DNA of 64,000 nucleotides from GCA-2794515 sp033763335 (GTDB lineage Bacteria > Chloroflexota > Anaerolineae > Aggregatilineales > Phototrophicaceae): positions 1-64,000 of the forward strand of contig JANRKU010000157.1 in assembly GCA_033763335.1 (NCBI GenBank), written 5' to 3'. The notes beneath the pieces are model-generated. The model ran no database searches, was not told where the DNA came from, and worked only from the letters and a program-made list of their open reading frames with translations. Below, piece by piece: positions 17,961 through 26,227 of the stretch. The position numbers were made by a program, and so were the translations under genes. The first letter of the stretch is position 1, and each line of letters opens with the position of its first letter.

Positions 17961-18728
17961 TTATCCCCCAATTGGATATACTGCTAAAACCGCAGGCACA
18001 CGGTCAAATGATCGTACTGTCGTGATGTTTTCAACATAGAGCATGGTAGAGCCACCGCCATCCAAATTAAATGCGTTCACCAATCCCAAGTCGCTATTGG
18101 CTAAAAATTGGCTCAGTTCATTGAGGCTTGGTCCAAAAATCGGCGTGACGATAATCAGTATCCGTCCTTGACCATCTTGCCCAATGACAGTACGCCGAGA
18201 CGCACTCCCAAAACGCTCAAAGGCGGCTACACCGTTATAGACCAACATCGGAAATCCCTGAATGGCGTGTTGTGCGCCTGTGGTGTCGAATGGCTCATAG
18301 ATATTATGCGTGATGAACGGAAAATTGTTCTTGATGGCGAATGTCCCGCCTCTATCGGTATAGGAGCGCCCAAATATCACCCCATCCTGAATGAGTAGCC
18401 CCGTGATGGCGTTATTGATGTCGAATAAATTGGCATTGACGATAATGGTTGCATCGGGCAATTGTGCCTCCCATTCTTCGATATAATAGGCTGTGTTGGG
18501 GGTATAATGTGCCTCAAAACGATAATAAGCGGGGTCTACGCGCAAAATATACAATTGCGAAATGGCATTATCACCGACTTGCAGGGTGCGGTCTTCTAAA
18601 CCACCCCCCACTGTGCGCCATTGATTGACGGCGGAATCTGGCAAAATATCGCTTGCATCTCGAAAACAGCTGGTGAGCAAGAGCATCGAGAATAGGGTGA
18701 ATAGGGGTAAAAGAATTTTATGGGTCAA
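17961..18728 (-). CDS. Phosphodiester glycosidase (NAGPA-like) lipoprotein
   Basis: 255 residues. Lipoprotein signal ending LLLTSC (Cys21). NAGPA/DUF2233 domain with IIVNANLFD (residues about 94-102), TDRGGTFAIKNN, and the conserved NLDGGGSTMLY near residues 222-232. The family hydrolyses GlcNAc-1-phosphodiesters or related surface glycans. It starts with TTG at 18728: AAAGGAT lies nine bases upstream and no ATG fits before the signal peptide core. Probably acts at the outer face of the membrane together with the adjacent flippase-like protein. Confidence 0.82.
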   Translation of the reverse strand: MTHKILLPLFTLFSMLLLTSCFRDASDILPDSAVNQWRTVGGGLEDRTLQVGDNAISQLYILRVDPAYYRFEAHYTPNTAYYIEEWEAQLPDATIIVNANLFDINNAITGLLIQDGVIFGRSYTDRGGTFAIKNNFPFITHNIYEPFDTTGAQHAIQGFPMLVYNGVAAFERFGSASRRTVIGQDGQGRILIIVTPIFGPSLNELSQFLANSDLGLVNAFNLDGGGSTMLYVENITTVRSFDRVPAVLAVYPIGG

Positions 18729-18785
18729 GCGTTTTATCCTTTGTTGTGCATGAGCGTATCATGCGCGGATACGATAAACCTTGTC

Positions 18786-18815
18786 TTGATTTATCATTTT
18801 TAGTCATGCTATAAT
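18786..18815 (+). promoter_or_regulatory. tRNA-Val promoter
   Basis: TTGATT at 18786-18791, 18 bp gap, TATAAT at 18810-18815, 25 bases before the tRNA 5' end. Confidence 0.7.
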
Positions 18816-18840
18816 ATTGTCTACGTGCAACAAATACAAC

Positions 18841-18914
<74 letters not shown>

Positions 18915-18987
18915 AATAAATTACCTCTTGTGGACTATTTACGTACAGGTTTTAGTCCGTACACAGATTAAGTTTTTAAGGTGCATA

Positions 18988-19015
18988 CCCGCCGTCTAAA
19001 GCGGGTTTTTCTTTT
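18988..19015 (+). terminator. Terminator just inside attL
   Basis: CCCGC, eight-base loop, GCGGG, then TTTTT. It lies 74 bases after the tRNA and belongs to the element, so it can replace the native tRNA terminator that integration moved to 52282. Confidence 0.8.
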
Positions 19016-19030
19016 CCCCCTCCAAAGGGG

Positions 19031-19138
19031 TTAAAACAGCAATTCCGCGATTCTTTGCACAATGAAGATGATGAATATAATCACCACCGCCACCGCCAAA
19101 ATCTTTGCACCCTCATCGGCATTTTTCTTATTTCTCAT
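19031..19138 (-). CDS. Small single-TM protein (35 aa)
   Basis: MRNKKNADEGAK, then a hydrophobic helix AVAVVIIFIIFIVQRI. Start 19138 has GAGG seven bases upstream, and it overlaps the end of the SH3-like gene by 11 bases. It is the last gene of the leftmost operon. The size and topology (short charged N terminus, one TM) would suit a small phage membrane factor, holin or regulator, but there is no homology evidence that I can see. Confidence 0.5.
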   Translation of the reverse strand: MRNKKNADEGAKILAVAVVIIFIIFIVQRIAELLF

Positions 19139-19805
19139 TAGTCGCCTCTGGGGTTGGGGTAGGGCGAGGGAACACATACACCGATGGAGCATAGGCTTCG
19201 TTGCCATCTCCATCAACAGCCATCACCCATAATTGAATGCCTTCGACCATTTCGCCAGCGACCATCTTTGTGATGAGTATCCGTTGCCCTTGTGAGATAG
19301 TACCAGCCTCTGCACAACTCAATTGTTGACATTGATAAAATACCACATCCGCAGGCATGGCAACCATTTCGTCATCCACATCAATCACACTGGCAGTCAT
19401 CGCCATGCGCGTAACCGTTTCGGCAAACACATGCGCCACAGGGACATATAGCAACTGGTCATCGCGTCTTATCTCAAACCAGCCATACTCACCATCCACC
19501 GCGCCACCCAATACAATACTAGCAATTTCCAACGATGCACCAGCGCCAACCGATGTAACCACGTCACACCGCAATTCGGGACATATCCGCAAATCCGCCC
19601 GTGTTTCAGTCGTGGCGCTGTCAAACTCATACGCGCCTCGTGTCCACACAAATTCAACGGTTGGATAAGGGGTTATTGCCGATGGTGTATAAGGGGCTTT
19701 TGTATTCTTAGGCGCAAGCCACACCGCCCATACACCAATCACACCAAACAAGATAAGCACCAAACACCCCACCAATGGATTCCCTTTTTTATTCTGGTTT
19801 CGCAT
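19128..19805 (-). CDS. Membrane-anchored SH3-like protein
   Basis: 225 residues. N-terminal TM helix (about 12-30, LVGCLVLILFGVIGVWAVW), then two SH3-like segments (TRADLRICPELRCDVVTSVGAGASLEI and VVFYQCQQLSCAEAGTISQGQRILI, each with paired cysteines CPELRC and CQQLSC) and a Pro/Thr tail. Extracytoplasmic SH3 modules of this type are frequent in host envelope proteins, so it may be a lysogenic-conversion or superinfection-exclusion factor, or wall-binding; unproven. Overlaps the end of the regulator gene by 17 bases. Confidence 0.65.
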   Translation of the reverse strand: MRNQNKKGNPLVGCLVLILFGVIGVWAVWLAPKNTKAPYTPSAITPYPTVEFVWTRGAYEFDSATTETRADLRICPELRCDVVTSVGAGASLEIASIVLGGAVDGEYGWFEIRRDDQLLYVPVAHVFAETVTRMAMTASVIDVDDEMVAMPADVVFYQCQQLSCAEAGTISQGQRILITKMVAGEMVEGIQLWVMAVDGDGNEAYAPSVYVFPRPTPTPEATNEK

Positions 19806-20070
19806 CGCCTATTTTGCGCCTCTCGAACATATCATTAAAATCGGTTGTCTCTAGCCATACCATCACTTTGAGCAAATTGTCTAAGCTGATAGTCCGATAA
19901 TCACCGCGTGCCAAACTGGTAAATGAGTAATACGATATACCAGCCTCTTTTGCCGCCTGTTTGTATGGGATTCGCTTCCCCCGCGCCTTCTCTTTTCGGA
20001 GATACGCATACTCAAAACTGACAACAATTTCTTCCCCTATGGGGTTATCAGGGGTTTTATTAGCACTCAC
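19789..20070 (-). CDS. XRE/Cro-type HTH protein
   Basis: 93 residues. Helix-turn-helix IPYKQAAKEAGISYYSFTSLARGDYRTISLDNLLKVMVWLET (about 36-76) as in the HTH_26 branch of Cro/CI-like regulators. Starts with GTG at 20070, preceded by GGAGG at six bases; the overlapping ATG is followed by TGA. First gene of the leftmost operon. It is the only Cro/CI-like protein in the element and thus a candidate lysogeny or copy-number regulator, and a candidate to bind the nine 26 bp inverted repeats (inference). Confidence 0.75.
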   Translation of the reverse strand: MSANKTPDNPIGEEIVVSFEYAYLRKEKARGKRIPYKQAAKEAGISYYSFTSLARGDYRTISLDNLLKVMVWLETTDFNDMFERRKIGDAKPE

Positions 20071-20167
20071 ATATTACCTCCCTATTGATTAATCGCCAAT
20101 GAAATCAACAATACCCCCAATCTTATTATTTGTCAAGAAATTGGTGGCGTATTCGCTAAAACTATGG

Positions 20168-20173
20168 TATAAT
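20168..20173 (+). promoter_or_regulatory. Possible -10 box before recombinase
   Basis: TATAAT in a 265 bp gap between divergent genes, 163 bases before the recombinase start. No convincing -35; the long leader holds the hairpin at 20197. Confidence 0.35.
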
Positions 20174-20196
20174 TTACACAAGTGAGAGAAACAAAA

Positions 20197-20220
20197 ACAC
20201 CCCTGTTTCAGCAGAGGTGT
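20197..20220. terminator. Hairpin between divergent operons
   Basis: ACACC-x3... stem (ACACCCCT/AGAGGTGT with one bulge) followed on the minus strand by TTTTTGTTT. It could stop leftward read-through into the HTH operon, or structure the recombinase leader. Confidence 0.45.
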
Positions 20221-20335
20221 CCTTGCTCATCAATGTCGGTGGGGTTAATTCCTTCATTGACAAAGGGTGGTGGGGTTGTCTCTCTGATTAAACGAACTGT
20301 TCAAGGCTAATTTGTCTCAGAAAGGACAATATTTC

Positions 20336-21556
20336 ATGTACAACCAAATGATAACCCAATATACTCCAAACGCGCAAGCACCAATTCCACACCACCAACC
20401 CACGCCCCCCCACTGGACAACCTTTTTTAATCCCAATCAAGCTGTTGCGGAACTATTTCGTCACGTTTCGTCCCGCACATCTGCCCCCACAAAAAACACA
20501 TTGTCCTCATATCAAACATCCCTAGCCATGTATAACAAATTTGCAGGCGATAAACTCCCCACGCCAGAACTCATCCGCGCTTATATCTATCACCTCCAAC
20601 ACATCCGCAAAATGTCCGTATCATCAATCATGGTGCGCCTCGCTCCCGTCCGCATCTACCTACGCGCATTATCAGAACAACCCACTATCGGCTATCGCGG
20701 ACATGACCGCGACCTCATCACTGAATACCGCGAACAAATCCGTAGCGCCTCAGAGGTCAAGAATCCACCCCCTACCAGCAAATCAAATTATGGTCCCTTG
20801 TTTAATCCCGAATTTGTGCGACTTGAACAAAACCAAGTGAATTTAGTGCTTCTCAAAATTGATAGATATTCCCTACAGGGCAAGCGCGATTATGCGTTAT
20901 TGATAACCGCCTTCTATACCGCCCTACGCATCACCGAGCTAACCCGCATCACTCTAAACGGCATCACCCCTCTAGGCGATGGTTACACCGTCACCGTGCG
21001 CGGTAAGCGTGGCATCATTGACCCCGTACCACTATCAAAATTCGCACACATGGCAATCATGGAGTACGTCACCGCTTATAACCAAGCCATCCAAAAGATT
21101 CGTGACGAGACGGATAATGGTCATTATACGTCCTCTTCTATTCCCCCTCTCCATGCAATGGGGAGGGGGCTAGGGGGTGGGGTTATCCCACCCATGATTG
21201 AAGGCGATGTCCCATTGTGGCAACCCATCGAAAGCGACAATTCGCCCATGCGCGTAGGTCGTGGCATCGGCACAGGCTTTTATGACCCCTGTGTTGGATT
21301 ATTGCAAAAGGGGATACGCGGTATTATCGGCAATCGTACCGCTTTCGCACTAGGTGATCGCTTCCGCTTGGCGGCACATGATACCCGCCGTACCGCCGCC
21401 TATATTGCCTATAAGGGGGGGATGCCTCTCCCTGCCATTCAAAAACTATTGCGCCACAAAGACGCATCCACCACCCTAAAATATATCGGTGCATCGCCCG
21501 ACTTCCAAGCCTCCGATATGGCGCAATATGGCATCGTCTTTGGCTACGCCGCCTAA
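20336..21556 (+). CDS. Tyrosine recombinase with repeat-derived insertion
   Basis: 406 residues, XerC/D or phage-integrase type. SAM-like core-binding domain about 30-130; catalytic residues Arg198 (TALRITEL), Lys224 (RGKRG), His348-x-x-Arg351 (HDTRRTAA), His374 (LRHKD) and Tyr383 (TLKYIG), so the active site is complete. Residues about 258-286 are encoded by one 26 bp inverted repeat plus one G-rich palindrome, read in frame. Start 20336 has AGAAAGGA upstream; a TTG at 20312 would swallow it. This is the second recombinase of the element and sits far from attR; it may resolve dimers, invert DNA, or be a former integrase. Confidence 0.88.
   Translation: MYNQMITQYTPNAQAPIPHHQPTPPHWTTFFNPNQAVAELFRHVSSRTSAPTKNTLSSYQTSLAMYNKFAGDKLPTPELIRAYIYHLQHIRKMSVSSIMVRLAPVRIYLRALSEQPTIGYRGHDRDLITEYREQIRSASEVKNPPPTSKSNYGPLFNPEFVRLEQNQVNLVLLKIDRYSLQGKRDYALLITAFYTALRITELTRITLNGITPLGDGYTVTVRGKRGIIDPVPLSKFAHMAIMEYVTAYNQAIQKIRDETDNGHYTSSSIPPLHAMGRGLGGGVIPPMIEGDVPLWQPIESDNSPMRVGRGIGTGFYDPCVGLLQKGIRGIIGNRTAFALGDRFRLAAHDTRRTAAYIAYKGGMPLPAIQKLLRHKDASTTLKYIGASPDFQASDMAQYGIVFGYAA
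21108..21133. promoter_or_regulatory. 26 bp inverted-repeat site, copy 1 (inside recombinase)
   Basis: AGACGGATAA, six bases, TTATACGTCC. Arms and spacer match the element-wide family. It lies in the recombinase coding region, ten bases before a G-rich palindrome. Confidence 0.75.
21143..21182. repeat. G-rich palindromic repeat, copy 1 (in frame)
   Basis: CCCCTCTCCATgcaATGGGGAGGGG-type palindrome followed by a CTAGGGGGTGGGG tail. Near-identical copies at 35459, 39871 and 43045, shortened at 40633. Here it is translated as PPLHAMGRGLGGGV. Confidence 0.85.
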
Positions 21557-21575
21557 TGTGCATTTTTTGCACATT
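21555..21575 (+). terminator. Hairpin AATGTGCA/TGCACATT
   Basis: Eight-bp stem with a T5 loop overlapping the recombinase stop codon; first of two stems between convergent genes. Confidence 0.5.
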
Positions 21576-21592
21576 GCATTTATCCCCAATCA

Positions 21593-21623
21593 AAAAGACC
21601 CCTCTGTACACAAGGGGTCTTTT
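21593..21623. terminator. Bidirectional terminator
   Basis: AAAAGACCCC, 11-base loop, GGGGTCTTTT, with A-run and T-run on either side. It separates the rightward recombinase from the leftward structural operon. Confidence 0.85.
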
Positions 21624-21650
21624 CATTTGCTAATTTATTGGCGGATGGGA

Positions 21651-22169
21651 TTAACCAACCACCTCATTAATCGGCTTTTTGCCAGCGATATTAGCCACCC
21701 GCTCTAGCAGGTCATTGCTAGTCCGCAGTAATTCCGCTTGGATAACGGGCAACATCGCCTCGCGCAGTTGGCGTACAAAATCATCATCAAATGTAAATTT
21801 AGTAGATTCAGCGCCAGCCTGTAATCGGTCAATGCCATCACTAATCAAATTCGCCAACGCAGGTTTATATTGTGGCGGGGTAGACTGATATAAACGCTCA
21901 CCAAATTTAGTAATCACAACGGCAAATGTGCCAGAGACGACCACCTGCACCGCGCCAATGGCGGCAACCACAATCAAAACAATCCTGCCAATGGCATCCG
22001 CAAATGTATTGGTAGCATCTTGTTTCAGCTCATCCAACACACTAGGCACAACCACCACATCACCCGCAGGCGCTTCTTCGGTGGCATCCTGCGCCATCGT
22101 CAACGGTGTGCCAATCACAAACACGATGACAATCACCGCGAAAATATTCCATACACGTCTAAAGCTCAT
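21651..22169 (-). CDS. Membrane protein at end of tail module
   Basis: 172 residues. N-terminal signal/TM (MSFRRVWNIFAVIVIVFVIGTPL), then a second TM near residues 60-85 (IGRIVLIVVAAIGAVQVVVSGTFAVVI) and a C-terminal helical region (LREAMLPVIQAELLRTSNDLLERV). Start 22169 has GGGAG seven bases upstream. Position downstream of the tail fibres is where siphoviruses often place lysis genes, and two TMs suit a holin, but it is longer than usual and I cannot confirm this. Confidence 0.55.
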   Translation of the reverse strand: MSFRRVWNIFAVIVIVFVIGTPLTMAQDATEEAPAGDVVVVPSVLDELKQDATNTFADAIGRIVLIVVAAIGAVQVVVSGTFAVVITKFGERLYQSTPPQYKPALANLISDGIDRLQAGAESTKFTFDDDFVRQLREAMLPVIQAELLRTSNDLLERVANIAGKKPINEVVG

Positions 22170-22225
22170 TTCATGCTCCCTTCTACTAATCGGACGATAT
22201 TTATAATAATCATACCCCACGCACA

Positions 22226-22251
22226 AGCCAGATAACGCTCATTATGCGTCC
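22226..22251. promoter_or_regulatory. 26 bp inverted-repeat site, copy 2
   Basis: AGCCAGATAA, spacer cgctca, TTATGCGTCC; right arm intact, left arm decayed. 57 bases upstream of the leftward gene starting at 22169. Confidence 0.65.
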
Positions 22252-22255
22252 ACAA

Positions 22256-22801
22256 TTAGCTAATGATGGCATCGGCGCTAAACCGCGATAGCGCCCCATC
22301 CGATAAGCGCCGATAAATGGCGCGGATAACCTGCGTTCCCGCCTCAACCCCGCTAATTGAATCGTACAAATACCCGCCCGATGGTGTCACAACCGATGTC
22401 TTTTTGCGGATTTCGTACACATACACATCCACCACAAAACCATCTGGCGGTTCGCTGATACTTAAATTCACTTGACTAGGATTATTCCCATCCCGATACG
22501 GCGCAGACCCAAACACGGGACCGTCCATGTTGAGCGTCTGGGGCAGATTAAACCCAAACCGCACACTCGACCCGCTAATTGCCATATAATCCAGCATCGC
22601 CCGCAATGTGTCATTATTGAGCGCATCCGCCAATGATGGGTTATTTGCCTGCACCGCACTGGTCACTTGCTCCAACAAAAGCGATAGCGGAACACCCACC
22701 AACACCAACCCCTCTATCACAGCAGGCAACCCTGCCGATATTGCCAACGGCACAAATGCACTATTCGCTATCGTTGGCTGTCCTATATATTGAGCGTCCA
22801 T
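22256..22801 (-). CDS. Virion-associated protein, unknown
   Basis: 181 residues, in the tail region between the collar-fibre gene and the membrane protein. Has a hydrophobic first third (FVPLAISAGLPAVIEGLVLVGVPLSLLLEQ) and a beta-rich C-terminal half (VNLSISEPPDGFVVDVYVYEI, GTQVIRAIYRRL). No family recognised. Likely a tail accessory protein from context only. Confidence 0.55.
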   Translation of the reverse strand: MDAQYIGQPTIANSAFVPLAISAGLPAVIEGLVLVGVPLSLLLEQVTSAVQANNPSLADALNNDTLRAMLDYMAISGSSVRFGFNLPQTLNMDGPVFGSAPYRDGNNPSQVNLSISEPPDGFVVDVYVYEIRKKTSVVTPSGGYLYDSISGVEAGTQVIRAIYRRLSDGALSRFSADAIIS

Positions 22802-22813
22802 TATTCCATCTCC

Positions 22814-23557
22814 CTAGTTACCAGCATAAATAAATTGATTCATTGCTATATAAGGTTGCACGTTGGCATGTGCGCCACCGCCACCCGTGTTACCAATTGC
22901 ATCATAAGCAAATGCCGCGCCAGCCCCACCTGTGCCTGTACTGCCACCAGTCAAAAAGTTATTAGACCCATAAAACAACGATGTATGGCTATGACTAGGC
23001 ATCTCTGCGATGGTCAATGTATGGGTAGCACTACCACCCGTCCCCCCCAAACGGTCTGCGGCGGCATCTGTAACCCGATTCGCCGCACTACTACCAGTGG
23101 GGTCATCTTCGCCAATCACAACCCGCCCCCGCATATCAAATAGGGGCAACCGCTTATTAGCATTAAAATCAGCCGTTGCACTAGCGCCCCGTGTCGTACC
23201 CACACCCGATGAATTTTGAATAACAATATCGGTGTTACTGGTATTGTCCCATATATGGGTATACAGTGTGAGCATATCGGCATTTGCCCGCGCCGTTGCT
23301 CCAGACGATGTATTACCAATCGTGCGCCCATCGCATCGTAGCCAAATATTGCTAATATCCGTAACCCGCGCGATGGTTAAAATCGTCCCAATCGGATATC
23401 CAATCTCTTTAGACCCACCACCCGTCCAAAGCGATACCCCCCCAGCCGTCATATACAACAGCGCCAACAAATTACTAACCAGTTGGTCATTATAAATTCC
23501 ATCGTCAATCAAATTTCCGTCTGTTTTAGTGACGGGCAAAGTTACAAATGAAGTCAT
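22814..23557 (-). CDS. Tail collar-domain fibre protein
   Basis: 247 residues. The C-terminal half follows the phage tail collar pattern: LPLFDMRGRVVIGEDD, then GGSATHTLTIAEMPSHSHTS and a terminal NVQPYIAMNQFIYAG; an earlier GTILTIARVTDISNIWLRCDGRTIG fits the collar N-terminal fold. Such proteins form the distal fibre used for host recognition. Glycine-rich loop region at about 195-230. Confidence 0.85.
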   Translation of the reverse strand: MTSFVTLPVTKTDGNLIDDGIYNDQLVSNLLALLYMTAGGVSLWTGGGSKEIGYPIGTILTIARVTDISNIWLRCDGRTIGNTSSGATARANADMLTLYTHIWDNTSNTDIVIQNSSGVGTTRGASATADFNANKRLPLFDMRGRVVIGEDDPTGSSAANRVTDAAADRLGGTGGSATHTLTIAEMPSHSHTSLFYGSNNFLTGGSTGTGGAGAAFAYDAIGNTGGGGAHANVQPYIAMNQFIYAGN

Positions 23558-23567
23558 TTACCACCAC

Positions 23568-24350
23568 CTATTTAATAAAATGCAACCGCATCCAAGAATC
23601 AATGTGCCAAGTATTTGTTGCATAAAGTACAGGGCGCAGGCGAAACCGAGTAATTGCAGTAGTGACATTCCACCACATAAACCCCACCTCAATACGCCCT
23701 TTAGTCGTGTCATATGTTGTCCCACCCACAAATTCAGCCGTCCGCAATATCGTTTTATCCATCCCGCGAATAGTGATAATACCTGTCAAAAATGCCGATG
23801 CAGGGGCAGTAGCGCCCGGTACCAATGCAATGGATGGGGCATTGGTATAACCCGTAATCGCCGCCGCATCATTACCACCGCCCGCCTGTCTTTTGTAATT
23901 GGTAACGGTTGTATCTGTATTAAATAACAAATAGGCTGTATCAGTAGTCGCGCTCACGGAGCTACGCAACCCCACCTCAATTTCAATCGTTTTACAGCCA
24001 TCAAACTCATCATAATCGGTCAATGTAACATCAAATTGACCGCTAGAGAGTGGAATATCATATGTCCACCGCCCCTGTCCAATTTGCGATACATACCCGT
24101 TATCGGCTTTTGTCTTAAGCAAACCATCCGCGCTATCCAAATACATACTTATCACATTCGATGATGGTGTGCTAGGCGCGACCCGCTCCGTAAAATCGTG
24201 TATTTCGACAGGTGTGGTGATAGCATCCAAGTCCACACCATCTATCATATATGCCAGCAGATGTTGCAAATTAAGCACAATCTTATTGTTGAAATCAGAA
24301 CTGCTTGCCAAACTGTTTGCAGTTATTACGCTAGGATATGTTCTCGCCAT
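23568..24350 (-). CDS. Tail fibre/receptor-binding-like protein
   Basis: 260 residues, beta-rich with no known catalytic motif. The N terminus (MARTYPSVITANSLASSSDFNNKIV) resembles that of the adjacent collar protein, which also begins with a short virion-attachment-like segment. Position between tail tip and collar fibre suggests an adhesin. Family not recognised. Confidence 0.6.
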   Translation of the reverse strand: MARTYPSVITANSLASSSDFNNKIVLNLQHLLAYMIDGVDLDAITTPVEIHDFTERVAPSTPSSNVISMYLDSADGLLKTKADNGYVSQIGQGRWTYDIPLSSGQFDVTLTDYDEFDGCKTIEIEVGLRSSVSATTDTAYLLFNTDTTVTNYKRQAGGGNDAAAITGYTNAPSIALVPGATAPASAFLTGIITIRGMDKTILRTAEFVGGTTYDTTKGRIEVGFMWWNVTTAITRFRLRPVLYATNTWHIDSWMRLHFIK

Positions 24351-24358
24351 AGTTCACC

Positions 24359-25852
24359 TCAAAAAATCCAATAGCTTTCGTCCCAATTGCTAACATCCCA
24401 CCGAAAAGCAGGTGTAAGTGATAACGGCTCAAGGAAAAATTCCGTATTGTGTTCACCGCCCGCTTGCCAACTATGACTCTCCCCAATGATGATGTATCGC
24501 GCATTGTGGTTAATACTGGGGGCATCCACAGTCACAAAATACCCAATCTGATTATCAGCAAACATATAGGCATTTCGTATCCCATCCCACATGTTTTTCA
24601 TCTGCACACTTTTGACAATCCCACGCGACACGCGCCTAGCAAGTTCTGTCTCTGCAATCGCCAGCGCATCGCTATAATCACTGGTCACACCAGCATCAAT
24701 ATTGAGTTCCTGCCGTCCCAAACTTGCCACCGATAGCGAATCTTCTTTGGTGACGCGCATCGAATTTTGATTGTATGTAGGTGCGCCCGCCAAAGACAAA
24801 GTAGCCAGCACAGCAGGGATATTGCCCGTATTTGCCACAGTGACGACCGCCTTACCACCCCTCGCCACAACATCCACCGTCCCACTACCCACGCTAAAAC
24901 TATAGGTAGGTGTGAGCGACCCCGCCCCTGCAAATTGCCCACCATCGCGCCGTAATGTCGCCTCTAATTCCGCCGTATCCCCAACGCCTACGGTGATAGG
25001 TGCATCCAGTTCCCATAGCGTCTCACTCGCTTGCACCTTACGCGGATTCGCCTTAACGTTGATGACGTTATACACATCATCACCAGAGGCATAATTAATC
25101 CCAACGCAATCAGATTCACTGATAGTCCCGTTATCAGTCGCCTGATAGATATGATGCCGATTGTGCAAAAAGAACTTGCCGTCTCGCAATTCGCCAAAGC
25201 GACCCCGTTCCGTCCGCACCAATTCCTCGATGATTGCCAGCACATTCTTAACCTCATTGCCATAAGTAGCAATGTTGCTAATCCCCACCTCAAATTCAGA
25301 CCATCCAGCAGGACCTATCAAATACGTGCTAACACCTAATTCGCTTTTGCCCGCCACACCCAAAAACCAACCGCGCTGTAATGGCAAAAATATCCCAGCT
25401 TCGCGCAAGGCATCGGTGATAATCACGTCAATAGTAGTATCCTCATACAACCCCAACCGCACCTCAATTTTTTGCAGGCGTTGTTTTGCTCCATAGCCCT
25501 GCAAGGTGATGTTATGACGACCCGTTAATGCGGGTCCCATCGGTTGCCATGCCATTTTGGGCGCTTCCAAGTACCCATTCCACAATTGAGTACCACTGCC
25601 CTTATCATCCATTATCCGAATACGACGATTCGGTAAAATTTTCCCATAAATTGGCGAGGTGGTGTTTTCAGGGGTATATTTTTTATCCACATTTCGCACA
25701 ACAATTTCGCATGTAGATTCATCCGCCACCGATTGATAGGCAGACCGCGCCCCAATCGTCCAGCGCACGCTCATCACATCCGCCGTGATGTCATCATAGG
25801 TATCCGTAAAATTGTCGTTTTTGTCCCAATCAATATATATTTTAATACCCAT
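24359..25852 (-). CDS. Tail tip/baseplate hub-like protein
   Basis: 497 residues. Opens with MGIKIYIDWDKNDNFTDTYDDITADVMSVRWTIG, a motif of minor tail proteins that contact the tail tip; includes NRRIRIMDDKG and YNVINVKANPRKVQ, typical of hub/Tal-like domains that evaluate binding frames, and a C-terminal ARYIIIGESHSWQAGG. Directly downstream of the tape measure region, as expected for tail-tip genes. Confidence 0.7.
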   Translation of the reverse strand: MGIKIYIDWDKNDNFTDTYDDITADVMSVRWTIGARSAYQSVADESTCEIVVRNVDKKYTPENTTSPIYGKILPNRRIRIMDDKGSGTQLWNGYLEAPKMAWQPMGPALTGRHNITLQGYGAKQRLQKIEVRLGLYEDTTIDVIITDALREAGIFLPLQRGWFLGVAGKSELGVSTYLIGPAGWSEFEVGISNIATYGNEVKNVLAIIEELVRTERGRFGELRDGKFFLHNRHHIYQATDNGTISESDCVGINYASGDDVYNVINVKANPRKVQASETLWELDAPITVGVGDTAELEATLRRDGGQFAGAGSLTPTYSFSVGSGTVDVVARGGKAVVTVANTGNIPAVLATLSLAGAPTYNQNSMRVTKEDSLSVASLGRQELNIDAGVTSDYSDALAIAETELARRVSRGIVKSVQMKNMWDGIRNAYMFADNQIGYFVTVDAPSINHNARYIIIGESHSWQAGGEHNTEFFLEPLSLTPAFRWDVSNWDESYWIF

Positions 25853-25861
25853 GCGTAACCC

Positions 25862-26227
25862 TCACCATAATACCCGTGTTGGTGGCGTAGGGGTCACATT
25901 CAACCGAAACGCATAAACCAACACATCCAGTCGCACATACCCCTCTACGTCATCAACAGGGACGATGTACCACAATTCCCCATCATCACCCGCCATCATG
26001 CCAATCACTGGCAACGGTTGCCCAATCCCAAACCGCGCCATTACAACACAATCGGCATACGGACACATCAGCACATCGCCCGCCATCACCGATTCATACA
26101 TCATCACCTGCCAATCAACCCGCTCACCTTCATCGAGCGCCGTCTCAACAGGATACGTACACGCCACACATACCCACAAAATGAGGACGCATAATGACAT
26201 TAATCCGTCTACAAATTTATTGCCCAC
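25862..26227 (-). CDS. SH3-like lipoprotein in tail operon
   Basis: 121 residues. Signal with lipobox LWVCVAC (Cys23), then an SH3-like beta domain with CPYADC cysteines and VRLDVLVYAFRL, ending in a TPTPP tail. It overlaps the tape-measure stop by 11 bases. A lipoprotein inside a tail operon is unusual; superinfection exclusion or host-surface function is plausible (inference). It resembles the protein at 19128 in its cysteine-paired SH3 layout. Confidence 0.65.
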   Translation of the reverse strand: MGNKFVDGLMSLCVLILWVCVACTYPVETALDEGERVDWQVMMYESVMAGDVLMCPYADCVVMARFGIGQPLPVIGMMAGDDGELWYIVPVDDVEGYVRLDVLVYAFRLNVTPTPPTRVLW

